DNA of 22,401 nucleotides, from the IMG/VR virus record IMGVR_UViG_3300047379_000103, positions 1 to 22,401 of that record; one strand, written 5' to 3'. Both the position numbers and the translations under genes were made by a program. Below the pieces are notes generated by a model, which saw nothing but the letters and a program-made list of their open reading frames with translations, ran no database searches and was not told the origin of the DNA. Below are positions 1 to 4,751 of the stretch, one piece after another. The DNA comes from a virus. The stretch's first letter is position 1. Every line of letters starts with the position of its first letter.

Positions 1-242
1 TTGTACCAGAAGTCTTGGTAGTCTTCTTGCGTGGCGTCACTGATGTTAACGCTTTGATATTCTCCTCTAGTTTTCTTTGAGTAGTTCGTGAGGATGATTT
101 GTTCGTTGACGACTGTCCAACAGATTTCGTCCCCTTCTTGCCATTTGAGTTCGTTGGTGATTTCTTCTGGGATTTCAATGTAGTAGTCCTCTGTGTCTTT
201 GTACTGTTGTACTTTAGTGATGTACTTATTTGATGAATCCAT
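1..242 (-). CDS. AbrB/MazE-like small protein (3' end cut by window)
   Basis: The first 80 codons of a small gene run off the left edge, so its stop is not visible. After the ATG at 242 comes a short polar lead, then a segment of the form YYIEIPEEITNELKWQEGD followed by E-I-x-W-T and I-I-L-T. This is the usual pattern of the SpoVT/AbrB beta-hairpin fold (an 'I-P-x-E-I/L...L-x-W-x-x-G-D' core). Members of that fold bind DNA as dimers and act as transition-state regulators or antitoxins; small single-domain versions are frequent in cyanophages. A GGAG lies 5 nt before the ATG, supporting this start. The gene overlaps the end of the metallopeptidase gene by 17 nt, so the two are probably co-transcribed. 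DNA binding is inferred from the fold pattern only. Confidence 0.7.
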   Translation of the reverse strand, partial: MDSSNKYITKVQQYKDTEDYYIEIPEEITNELKWQEGDEICWTVVNEQIILTNYSKKTRGEYQSVNISDATQEDYQDFWY

Positions 243-930
243 TGTTCTCCAACCATTCACGTGTCATAGGAGTTGGTTCATAATCCAACCACATTGTTCC
301 TGCTGCACAACTCTCAAGTGCCTTCAATGTCATTCCTTCAGTCTTACCTGCCCATGTTGCTTCTTTCTCCCACGGAATTGCTCCTGGTTGCAATACATAT
401 GTCCGCTTCACCATCTCTTGCCACAACATTGGCACGTCATCTTCAGGCATAATGATAGCAATCATACTATTATCAATCGTACCTGCCATACAATCCTGCG
501 CGGCATGCCATCCTTCATGACGCATGACACTCATGAGTGTATTAGGACGACCCATAAATGCCTTGTTCAAGAAGAAGTTATTACTCACAGTATGATAGAC
601 ACCACGATGTCCTACAGGGAAATACTTCTCATCCGCAAGATATACTCTGACACCAATTTGATTCAATGCTACAAGCATATGATTGAATTCATTGGCAACA
701 GGATAGAAAGAATCTGTGTTGTCATACTGAGAGGAAACATCAAGCAGAGAGAACACTTCATTTACATCATCAGTACACTCCTGAAGAAGCATACATCCCA
801 TGGAATGGTTGGAATAGTAATCATCATCTGTAAGAGGATCTGCAATTGCAGGAGTGCCCACATTGGCAGCAAGTGCTACTACAGTACCAACAACAGCATT
901 AATCAGTTTAGTTTGAAAGGGCATAACCAT
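226..930 (-). CDS. Predicted exported HEGWH zinc metallopeptidase
   Basis: A 234-aa protein with an N-terminal signal peptide: Lys8, a hydrophobic stretch at about residues 9-25, then a small-residue cleavage site (A28-I-A30 before D31). The mature part has the zinc-peptidase motif H138-E-G-W-H142, followed about 46 residues later by a W-E-K-E-A-T-W-A segment in which Glu188 or Glu190 could be the third zinc ligand, as in gluzincins. Four cysteines (46, 52, 147, 208) could form disulfides outside the cytoplasm. The substrate is unknown; plausible roles are periplasmic protein cleavage or help with lysis, but neither is shown. A second ATG at 924 could be the start. No clear ribosome binding site is seen; the gene overlaps the upstream 63-codon gene by 28 nt. 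The motif is clear, while activity and export are inferred. Confidence 0.75.
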   Translation of the reverse strand: MVMPFQTKLINAVVGTVVALAANVGTPAIADPLTDDDYYSNHSMGCMLLQECTDDVNEVFSLLDVSSQYDNTDSFYPVANEFNHMLVALNQIGVRVYLADEKYFPVGHRGVYHTVSNNFFLNKAFMGRPNTLMSVMRHEGWHAAQDCMAGTIDNSMIAIIMPEDDVPMLWQEMVKRTYVLQPGAIPWEKEATWAGKTEGMTLKALESCAAGTMWLDYEPTPMTREWLENNGFIK

Positions 931-1094
931 GTGTCATAATCAGTTTGTTCAATTCTACCATCATTATATAAAATGTCAAGGAACTTACTCCAATACTCTT
1001 GCTTTGCAGGTATGTTACCACGTAGTTCGGGATGCCATACCTTAAGCATCTTTCGGCAGATCCATACTGCCTCCTTCTTTGTTAGGTATTCCAT
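903..1094 (-). CDS. Small protein of unknown function, 63 aa
   Basis: I do not recognise this protein. It is short, Trp-, Lys- and Tyr-rich, with no signal peptide or membrane segment. With the ATG at 1094 it overlaps the upstream 65-codon gene by 53 nt, which is long for this block. A second in-frame ATG at 1049 (Met16) would cut the overlap to 8 nt and give 48 aa, matching the short start/stop overlaps elsewhere here. Neither start has a convincing ribosome binding site; a GAAAG lies directly before the ATG at 1049. The reading frame is probably real because it fills the space between two well-supported genes and overlaps the metallopeptidase start by 28 nt. Confidence 0.6.
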   Translation of the reverse strand: MEYLTKKEAVWICRKMLKVWHPELRGNIPAKQEYWSKFLDILYNDGRIEQTDYDTWLCPFKLN

Positions 1095-1239
1095 AGTTGT
1101 GAATAAAATAGAGAAAACTTTTGAGTGAACGTTTGATACCCAAACTCTGTTTAATCTCCAACCAATCTTGATACTCTTGTTCTAGAGTATCAATCAGGGG
1201 AATCTTCGCTACAAAGGGCTTTGATTTTGTTGATGTCAT
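1042..1239 (-). CDS. Small protein of unknown function, 65 aa
   Basis: Unrecognised. The middle is acidic then basic and looks mostly helical (EQEYQDWLEIKQSLG, then a Lys/Arg-rich stretch); the C-terminus is polar. AGAAGA lies about 7 nt before the ATG at 1239 and could serve as a weak ribosome binding site. It overlaps the upstream 44-codon gene by 50 nt and the downstream gene by 53 nt (8 nt if that gene starts at 1049). No later in-frame ATG would remove the first overlap. Either these are genuine long overlaps or one of the three frames is not translated. Confidence 0.55.
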   Translation of the reverse strand: MTSTKSKPFVAKIPLIDTLEQEYQDWLEIKQSLGIKRSLKSFLYFIHNYGIPNKEGGSMDLPKDA

Positions 1240-1324
1240 ACAGAATCTTCTCTGCTAGCGCGTGATCTTTCTTGTTTTCCGCTTCCATGTACAACAGTAT
1301 CAATTCCTTGATTTGTTCATCCAT
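1190..1324 (-). CDS. Small acidic helical protein, 44 aa, unknown function
   Basis: A 44-codon gene reading MDEQIKELILLYMEAENK onward and ending in an acidic tail. It is charged, free of proline until the last residues, and looks like one or two amphipathic helices. I cannot assign a function. The start is supported by coupling: its ATG overlaps the TGA of the upstream 75-aa gene by 8 nt. There is no strong ribosome binding site, so translation probably depends on ribosomes finishing the upstream gene. Its end overlaps the next gene by 50 nt. Confidence 0.65.
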   Translation of the reverse strand: MDEQIKELILLYMEAENKKDHALAEKILYDINKIKALCSEDSPD

Positions 1325-1544
1325 GTTGGAGCGATTTGTAGAGTTCTGCGAGCTCATCTTCGTTGTAAAACAAAGTTTGCTCGTTTATGTAGCCCTCTGG
1401 ATCCATCCATTCAAACCACTCATCTGCAAAATGCAGTGCATCATCAACACGATCATCTGCAATTAGTTCACGAAAGCGAGTCATCATCCATTCACAAATG
1501 TCATCGCGTTGTTCGGATATCCGAAGAGCATCAACGTTATTCAT
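1317..1544 (-). CDS. Small acidic protein, 75 aa, unknown function
   Basis: An unrecognised, strongly acidic protein rich in Asp, Glu and Trp (for example FADEWFEWMDPEG near the middle). It has no membrane segment or signal peptide. The ATG at 1544 overlaps the TGA of the upstream 97-aa gene as ATGA, and its own stop overlaps the start of the 44-aa gene, so it sits inside a translationally coupled chain. Acidic composition is common among small phage host-interaction proteins, but no specific role can be read from the sequence. Confidence 0.72.
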   Translation of the reverse strand: MNNVDALRISEQRDDICEWMMTRFRELIADDRVDDALHFADEWFEWMDPEGYINEQTLFYNEDELAELYKSLQHG

Positions 1545-1834
1545 AGTTTGATAAGAGTCAGTTTGTTGTTGAGGTGATCGTAAGAGACAAATTTAACGTC
1601 TTTAGGCAAAGATTGCATCAATGCCTTGGTAAATTCAAGAGTGTAATGACCATGATAACGCCAGAAGCGTCTGTATTCGTCTGTGAGGGGTTCTGCAGTG
1701 GTTGTGACAGGTACACTGTACTCACCTCTGCTATAATGCGTTGGAAGAGGTTTTAAGAGGGTCTTGATATCTGCTACAATTAATGGAGCAGCATGTTGAG
1801 GTTTCGTCTTAGTGTATCGGGACAAGTAAATCAT
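1541..1834 (-). CDS. Unknown protein, 97 aa
   Basis: Unrecognised. The N-terminal third is basic and polar; a central segment is aromatic and basic (YRRFWRYHGHYTLEF), followed by a helical stretch and a short beta-like C-terminus (NKLTLIKL). The start at 1834 is strongly supported by an AGGAGG ten nucleotides upstream, inside the end of the previous gene, and by a 4-nt ATGA overlap with that gene's stop. It is the second gene of the transcription unit that should begin at the promoter at 2084-2112. Confidence 0.75.
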   Translation of the reverse strand: MIYLSRYTKTKPQHAAPLIVADIKTLLKPLPTHYSRGEYSVPVTTTAEPLTDEYRRFWRYHGHYTLEFTKALMQSLPKDVKFVSYDHLNNKLTLIKL

Positions 1835-2061
1835 TTGACGAAGACCTCCTGAAATTGTTCTTGGGATAGTTGTTGTGCTTGTTTGAGTAGATTACACATG
1901 TGTGCAACATACTCAACATCCTCTTCATCTGGACTGAATTCATAAGAACCAGACCAATCCACGCTGCCGTCATCATTAACAGCAGCACCAAACATATAAC
2001 CGTCATCTTCAATGGCAAATGCATTACCATCAGCAACGAGATAAAACAGGGGAGCAGACAT
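1831..2061 (-). CDS. Acidic small protein, 76 aa, first gene of an operon
   Basis: Unrecognised, very acidic protein. Residues 5-38 look like a small beta-sheet (FYLVADGNAFAIEDDGYMFG and onward), followed by a helical tail ending in a Gln-rich stretch. It is the first gene after the best sigma70-type promoter in the window, whose -10 box ends 22 nt before the ATG at 2061. No Shine-Dalgarno sequence is visible in that short leader. The next gene starts inside its stop codon. The role is unknown; position behind a strong host-type promoter suggests early expression. Confidence 0.75.
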   Translation of the reverse strand: MSAPLFYLVADGNAFAIEDDGYMFGAAVNDDGSVDWSGSYEFSPDEEDVEYVAHMCNLLKQAQQLSQEQFQEVFVK

Positions 2062-2083
2062 GAGATAAGATCGGATGAACTAC

Positions 2084-2112
2084 AGTATACTATGTATGAA
2101 GTGGGATGTCAA
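2084..2112 (-). promoter_or_regulatory. Strong sigma70-type promoter
   Basis: On the minus strand a perfect -35 TTGACA (2112-2107) is followed by a 17-nt spacer and a -10 TATACT (2089-2084), five of six matches to consensus. It sits in the 47-nt gap between the 152-aa and 76-aa genes, with the -35 overlapping the upstream stop codon. It should drive the genes from 2061 leftward, using host RNA polymerase. Confidence 0.8.
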
Positions 2113-2567
2113 CCAGTGTATCCAGCATTGCGATAGAGGTAACCACCGGCCCAGTCAGCGTTTTCAAGCATAAACTCACGCTCTTTGATGATCAACATGT
2201 TGAAACGAACACCTTTGGCAGGTGATTTGATAGATGCTGGTTTGTATACTTCACCTGTCTTCTTATCAACAAATGCGTGAACAGAGCGATTACCACCATC
2301 AGTAGTCATCATCACCTTGTGATACTTGCGACCAGTGTCCACAGTGAACTGATATGCGCCAATGTTATTCTTCAGGTCCGCAATCTTCTGCTCATGATAC
2401 TCTCGGTTCACGGAAGATGCTAGAAAGAACTCTTGACGACGGATACTCTCATTCACGAAGTTCTGTTCAAGTGCTTGACACAGCGCGAATGTATGACCTA
2501 AGATCGCTTGTGCGATGTCGTTACGTGCCTCAGCAGATGCAGCGTAGTCAGCGAAGGTGGTGGTCAC
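2109..2567 (-). CDS. Conserved-looking unknown protein, 152 aa
   Basis: A 152-aa protein starting with GTG at 2567; an AAGGA lies 11 nt upstream and there is no in-frame ATG before it. The first half is helical and Ala/Glu/Gln-rich. The second half is beta-like with a basic segment (VDKKTGEVYKPASIKSPAKG at about residues 100-119) that resembles recurring small phage proteins of unknown role; the Lys/Arg content hints at nucleic-acid contact, but this is only inference. It stands alone between two promoter-bearing gaps. A sigma70-like promoter lies 27 nt upstream. Confidence 0.75.
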   Translation of the reverse strand: MTTTFADYAASAEARNDIAQAILGHTFALCQALEQNFVNESIRRQEFFLASSVNREYHEQKIADLKNNIGAYQFTVDTGRKYHKVMMTTDGGNRSVHAFVDKKTGEVYKPASIKSPAKGVRFNMLIIKEREFMLENADWAGGYLYRNAGYTG

Positions 2568-2594
2568 AGTGGTGGTTTCCTTTGGTATGAATAT

Positions 2595-2622
2595 AGTATA
2601 GGCTGGATCAGAGCAGATCCAA
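2595..2622 (-). promoter_or_regulatory. Possible sigma70-type promoter
   Basis: A -10 TATACT (2600-2595) with a weak -35 TTGGAT (2622-2617) 16 nt upstream, in the gap before the GTG of the 152-aa gene. The -35 lies inside an imperfect palindrome (2604-2621, arms TGGATC/GATCCA) that also holds the stop of the preceding gene; it could be an operator or a chance match. Confidence 0.45.
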
Positions 2623-2742
2623 TGCCTCCTGTGACAGTTCTTCGGTTGGCATGTCCTTGTTAAAGTCCATGTTCATGTCATCATTGATCTCGTCAATTTG
2701 CTCTAGGAGCCAACGATCAAGCATTACTTCGGAAATAGACAT
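2608..2742 (-). CDS. Small acidic protein, 44 aa
   Basis: A 44-codon gene, MSISEVMLDRWLLEQIDE onward, ending EALDLL. It is acidic and helical with no recognisable domain. The start is supported by a TAATG overlap with the stop of the preceding 47-aa gene, implying translational coupling. It closes the run of four overlapping short genes that begins at 3146. Function unknown. Confidence 0.65.
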   Translation of the reverse strand: MSISEVMLDRWLLEQIDEINDDMNMDFNKDMPTEELSQEALDLL

Positions 2743-2885
2743 TAGTTAAAATTAATAGTTAGTTGTTCAAATTCAAGATGATCACAACATGTGTCATCAT
2801 CATGTAGATCAATCATGTCAGTGTCAACATGACTGAATAGTTTATCAAATAGGTCGTTAACGAACTCTTTGGATTGTGGAGTCAT
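2742..2885 (-). CDS. Small acidic protein, 47 aa
   Basis: A 47-codon gene, MTPQSKEFVNDLFDKLF onward, with an Asp/His/Cys-rich patch (IDLHDDDTCCDHLEF) at about residues 25-39. The His, Cys and Asp residues could bind a metal, but the pattern matches no motif I know. Its start lies 29 nt inside the end of the small membrane-protein gene, and its stop overlaps the next start as TAATG. Function unknown. Confidence 0.6.
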   Translation of the reverse strand: MTPQSKEFVNDLFDKLFSHVDTDMIDLHDDDTCCDHLEFEQLTINFN

Positions 2886-2988
2886 AGTAGTTCATCATTT
2901 TTGAATCACGCTCTGCTAAGAATAGCAGGTAGCATGTGAGGGTGACAATAGTAAAGATGCCACCTAGAAGATACTGAGTGATTCTCAT
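2857..2988 (-). CDS. Predicted single-pass membrane protein, 43 aa
   Basis: A 43-codon gene with one clear hydrophobic segment (about residues 7-24, LLGGIFTIVTLTCYLLFL) preceded by an Arg and followed by charged residues (AERDSK), as expected for a single transmembrane helix. The ATG at 2988 shares a base with the TGA of the upstream 52-aa gene (TGATG). Such tiny membrane proteins in phages can be holin-like or bind host membrane complexes; nothing here selects between these. It overlaps the next gene by 29 nt. Confidence 0.6.
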   Translation of the reverse strand: MRITQYLLGGIFTIVTLTCYLLFLAERDSKMMNYYDSTIQRVR

Positions 2989-3146
2989 CAGTTGTTCTCA
3001 CCAAACATTTCGTTGAATAAGTTGCGACCATCGTAGTCCATGTTACGCTCACGATTGGCATATGCTTCCATACGTTGGCGAGCAGTGTGCTTATCAACAC
3101 TGTAGGGCAAGTAGAGCATTGTACCGTTGGGGAGTTGCTGGAGCAT
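2988..3146 (-). CDS. Small basic/polar protein, 52 aa
   Basis: A 52-codon gene starting MLQQLPNGTMLYLPYSVDK, then an Arg-rich helix (ARQRMEAYANRERNMDY). No known domain. It is the first gene behind a TATAAT box that ends 22 nt before the ATG, with no Shine-Dalgarno sequence in the leader. A second ATG at residue 10 is possible. Its stop overlaps the start of the small membrane-protein gene. A competing minus-strand frame over 2906-3100 is less likely, because this one fits the start/stop overlaps on both sides. Confidence 0.65.
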   Translation of the reverse strand: MLQQLPNGTMLYLPYSVDKHTARQRMEAYANRERNMDYDGRNLFNEMFGENN

Positions 3147-3168
3147 GGTGTTGGTTGCTTATGTGCTT

Positions 3169-3196
3169 ATTATAGGGTCATTCCTCCACCTGTAGC
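3169..3196 (-). promoter_or_regulatory. Possible promoter (consensus -10, poor -35)
   Basis: A perfect TATAAT (3174-3169) in the 31-nt gap between the 54-aa and 52-aa genes, ending 22 nt before the ATG at 3146. The best -35 at a 16-nt spacing is GCTACA, only three matches. The distance to the start codon is the same as for the stronger promoters at 2084 and 5369, which supports a real promoter. Confidence 0.5.
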
Positions 3197-3342
3197 GCGT
3201 ACCTGTGCCACTTCTCTAAGTGGTCATACAGAAACGCATCATCAACATGCTTATGATATACATGGTCTTTAGGATACTTCATCATCATATCCATTACAAA
3301 TTTCATTTGTTCCGCAGTGAACGGAACTCTTACAATAGTCAT
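3178..3342 (-). CDS. Small protein, 54 aa, unknown function
   Basis: A 54-codon gene, MTIVRVPFTAEQMKFVMD onward, Met-rich at residues 13-21 and His-rich in the middle (KDHVYHKHVDD), ending in an acidic tail. No domain recognised. The start is well supported: AGGAG sits 3-7 nt before the ATG, and the ATG overlaps the TGA of the preceding gene as ATGA. It ends the transcription unit that starts at 4026. Confidence 0.7.
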   Translation of the reverse strand: MTIVRVPFTAEQMKFVMDMMMKYPKDHVYHKHVDDAFLYDHLEKWHRYALQVEE

Positions 3343-3500
3343 TCTCCTAATACGGGGATAACATCTACAGTACTCACATTAGGATCTTCTTGAATGTTCT
3401 TCACCAAATGTAGTACATCAGCATCATTAAACAAGACAACAGATTGCCTACTGCTACATCCTTTCTGCTTACGCTTCCACCATTCAACACGGTATTTCAC
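3339..3500 (-). CDS. Small protein with GTG start, 53 aa
   Basis: A 53-codon gene that begins with GTG: (M)KYRVEWWKRKQKGCSSRQS, then a helical acidic stretch and a beta-like end (STVDVIPVLGE). The basic N-terminal strand followed by a helix and a second strand suggests a small alpha/beta fold; no family is assigned. The GTG overlaps the TGA of the upstream 112-aa gene as GTGA and is preceded by GAGG about 8 nt away. Its own stop overlaps the next ATG by ATGA. Confidence 0.68.
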   Translation of the reverse strand: MKYRVEWWKRKQKGCSSRQSVVLFNDADVLHLVKNIQEDPNVSTVDVIPVLGE

Positions 3501-3835
3501 AATGAAGATCCTCGCTGGAATTTAGTAACGTCACCAAGAGTAATATGAGCAGCATAACCATATGATGTGCTACCATCATCATTGTACACAGGATCCTCTT
3601 GCTTAATATCTTTTTTATAATATGCATCAGTATCAAAATCCTGATCAACTGACATCAAGCACCTCAACTCTTCTGCACGATTTGCTACTCTACCATGTAT
3701 ATCAATCACATCCTGGATACAAGATATAATCTCTTCATACGCTTGTCGTGCTGATACTTTATCATCTTGGAGATAATCATCAATCGCATCTTGCATACGA
3801 AATTTGCGTTGGTGCTCATAAGATCCTTCTTGCAT
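3497..3835 (-). CDS. Helical protein of unknown function, 112 aa
   Basis: A 112-aa acidic protein. Residues 10-60 look like a pair of helices (MQDAIDDYLQDDKVSARQAYEE and onward), and the C-terminus is beta-like (GYAAHITLGDVTKF). I think this is a conserved small cyanophage protein, but its role is unknown. A longer frame reaches a GTG at 3892, but the ATG at 3835 is clearly better: an AGGAG lies 8 nt upstream, and the ATG overlaps the stop of the 63-aa gene as TAATG. Confidence 0.75.
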   Translation of the reverse strand: MQEGSYEHQRKFRMQDAIDDYLQDDKVSARQAYEEIISCIQDVIDIHGRVANRAEELRCLMSVDQDFDTDAYYKKDIKQEDPVYNDDGSTSYGYAAHITLGDVTKFQRGSSL

Positions 3836-4026
3836 TAGTTGAACTCCTGTTGACGACGTTGTTGTAGGTATTGAAGAATGTCTTGTCTCCACTCCATTAG
3901 TTCATTGAAACATTCTTGATTGTGAGCACATGACCGAAGTCTATTGTCAGGCTTCAATACACTCTCGTAAAACAAACCGAATGCATCCTTACGCTTTTGC
4001 TGCTTCAAATCATAATACTCAGACAT
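3835..4026 (-). CDS. Small basic protein, 63 aa, first gene of an operon
   Basis: A 63-aa protein with a charged helical N-terminus (YYDLKQQKRKDAF) and a Gln/Arg-rich C-terminal helix (QYLQQRRQQEFN). Two cysteines (33 and 39) flank the middle. No known domain. AGGGG lies 7 nt before the ATG at 4026 and supports the start. An extended -10 promoter ends 21 nt upstream, so this is the head of the unit 4026-3178. Function unknown. Confidence 0.72.
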   Translation of the reverse strand: MSEYYDLKQQKRKDAFGLFYESVLKPDNRLRSCAHNQECFNELMEWRQDILQYLQQRRQQEFN

Positions 4027-4047
4027 AGTGCCCCTAGAACTGGTGTA

Positions 4048-4077
4048 ATTATAGCATACTTTAACTTAAAAAGTTAA
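4048..4077 (-). promoter_or_regulatory. Extended -10 sigma70-type promoter
   Basis: TGCTATAAT on the minus strand gives a consensus -10 (4053-4048) with an extended TGn. A weak -35 TTAACT (4077-4072) lies 18 nt upstream. The 34-nt gap separates the 105-aa and 63-aa genes. The -35 overlaps an AT-only inverted repeat (4061-4077). Confidence 0.6.
4061..4077. repeat. 7-bp perfect inverted repeat at the end of the 105-aa gene
   Basis: TTAACTT, a 3-nt AAA loop, then AAGTTAA. It contains the stop codon of the 105-aa gene and the -35 region of the next promoter. It has no GC in the stem and no T tract after it, so it is a poor terminator; it could be an operator or a chance AT-rich palindrome. Confidence 0.5.
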
Positions 4078-4378
4078 GTATTGTTGGTGTAAGTGGTTTA
4101 AGTATCTGCATAGCAGTATAAACTCCAGTATCATTTATATCTACTTCAGCACCTACCTTATTTGAGTTGATGGGGGCATGGTAAGTGTGCGTAGTGCTTC
4201 TCTTCGTTCGCTTGAACTTGACGAATCCCCAGATGGTACGAATAGGACTATCAGTAGTATAAGCATAACTTTGAGTGTTACAAAGCCATACAGCAACCAC
4301 ATTACGTTTGAAATCCTTACATTCATAGTAATAGTGCTCGGGTGCTTTATGTGGAAAATCTGAGGGTAGTTCTATCAT
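4061..4378 (-). CDS. Unknown protein, 105 aa
   Basis: A beta-rich protein. Aromatic strands near residues 14-55 are followed by a C-terminal segment, YHAPINSNKVGAEVDINDTG then Y-T-A-M-Q, of a type I recall at the end of many short cyanophage proteins of unknown function. No catalytic motif is visible. A TTG at 4381 is in frame, but the ATG at 4378 is preferred: it overlaps the upstream TGA as TGATG, with AGG nearby. It forms a two-gene unit with the 81-aa gene. Confidence 0.75.
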   Translation of the reverse strand: MIELPSDFPHKAPEHYYYECKDFKRNVVAVWLCNTQSYAYTTDSPIRTIWGFVKFKRTKRSTTHTYHAPINSNKVGAEVDINDTGVYTAMQILKPLTPTILNFLS

Positions 4379-4623
4379 CAACCTACTGCCATTGGACGAT
4401 ACTCTGAGCGAGGCATTTGCTCAAGATGGTAATCAGTGACGAAAGAACCGTTACCGATACGCTCATTCCACTCGTTACGTGCTGTTAGCATAGTCACGGT
4501 GCTGTAGGACTTGAGACCATTTGCTTTCCAGGTAACACGCTTCTGGAAACGCTTGACACCCTCGTCAGCGATGTATGCCTCAGGGAAGAAATCAACGACG
4601 GTGACGTTATTGGTGAGTTGCAT
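4378..4623 (-). CDS. Unknown protein, 81 aa
   Basis: An 81-aa, beta-leaning protein: strands near the start (NNVTVVDFFPEAYIAD), then a basic patch (KRFQKRVTWKANGLKSYSTV). I do not recognise it. It is the first gene after a 126-nt gap that holds two inverted repeats and a TATATT box. There is no Shine-Dalgarno sequence before the ATG at 4623 (the preceding bases are pyrimidine-rich), so translation may depend on the structured leader. It is probably co-translated with the 105-aa gene. Confidence 0.68.
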   Translation of the reverse strand: MQLTNNVTVVDFFPEAYIADEGVKRFQKRVTWKANGLKSYSTVTMLTARNEWNERIGNGSFVTDYHLEQMPRSEYRPMAVG

Positions 4624-4642
4624 GATGAAGAAAGAAAGGTTT

Positions 4643-4663
4643 GCTAGTCCCTAGGAGACTAGC
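4643..4663. repeat. 7-bp inverted repeat in the leader of the 81-aa gene
   Basis: GCTAGTC, a 7-nt loop CCTAGGA, then GACTAGC: a perfect 7-bp stem about 20 nt before the ATG at 4623. In minus-strand RNA it would form a hairpin in the 5' leader. It is followed by AAACCTTTCTTTCTTC rather than a clean U run, so a regulatory leader hairpin is as likely as a terminator. Confidence 0.6.
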
Positions 4664-4697
4664 GCGTGACGTGGAAGGTCTCCCCTCCACTCATCTA

Positions 4698-4703
4698 ATA
4701 TAC
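4698..4703 (-). promoter_or_regulatory. Possible -10 box (TATATT), no good -35
   Basis: TATATT in the 126-nt gap before the 81-aa gene. No convincing -35 at 16-18 nt. If used, it gives a leader of about 70 nt that contains the 4643-4663 hairpin. Confidence 0.3.
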
Positions 4704-4733
4704 ACGGTTATGGGGTGCTGTGCTGGTTTGGTG

Positions 4734-4751
4734 GACAGTTCAGCAACTGTC
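4734..4751. repeat. 7-bp inverted repeat overlapping the nuclease stop codon
   Basis: GACAGTT, a 4-nt loop CAGC, then AACTGTC: a perfect, tight hairpin overlapping the TGA of the 198-aa gene. No T tract follows on the minus strand (CACCAAACC), so it is not a standard intrinsic terminator. It may stabilise the 3' end of the transcript or block ribosome read-through. Confidence 0.6.

Noticed and set aside
193-939. 248-codon open frame on the plus strand
   Set aside because: It lies exactly opposite the metallopeptidase gene, its product is Cys/His/Ile-rich nonsense in composition, and no other plus-strand gene is supported in the window.
2906-3100. 64-codon minus-strand frame
   Set aside because: It is out of frame with the 52-aa and 43-aa genes, which share a TGATG junction with each other and leave no room for it.
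3836-3892. GTG start at 3892 for the 112-aa gene
   Set aside because: It would overlap the 63-aa gene by 58 nt and has no ribosome site, while the ATG at 3835 has AGGAG and a TAATG junction.
4061-4077. Intrinsic terminator at the end of the 105-aa gene
   Set aside because: The stem has only two G-C pairs, is AT-rich overall, and no U tract follows; it also overlaps a promoter for the next gene.
4132-4139. TATAAATG, a near match to the T4 late box
   Set aside because: It is inside the 105-aa gene and more than 100 nt from the next start codon.
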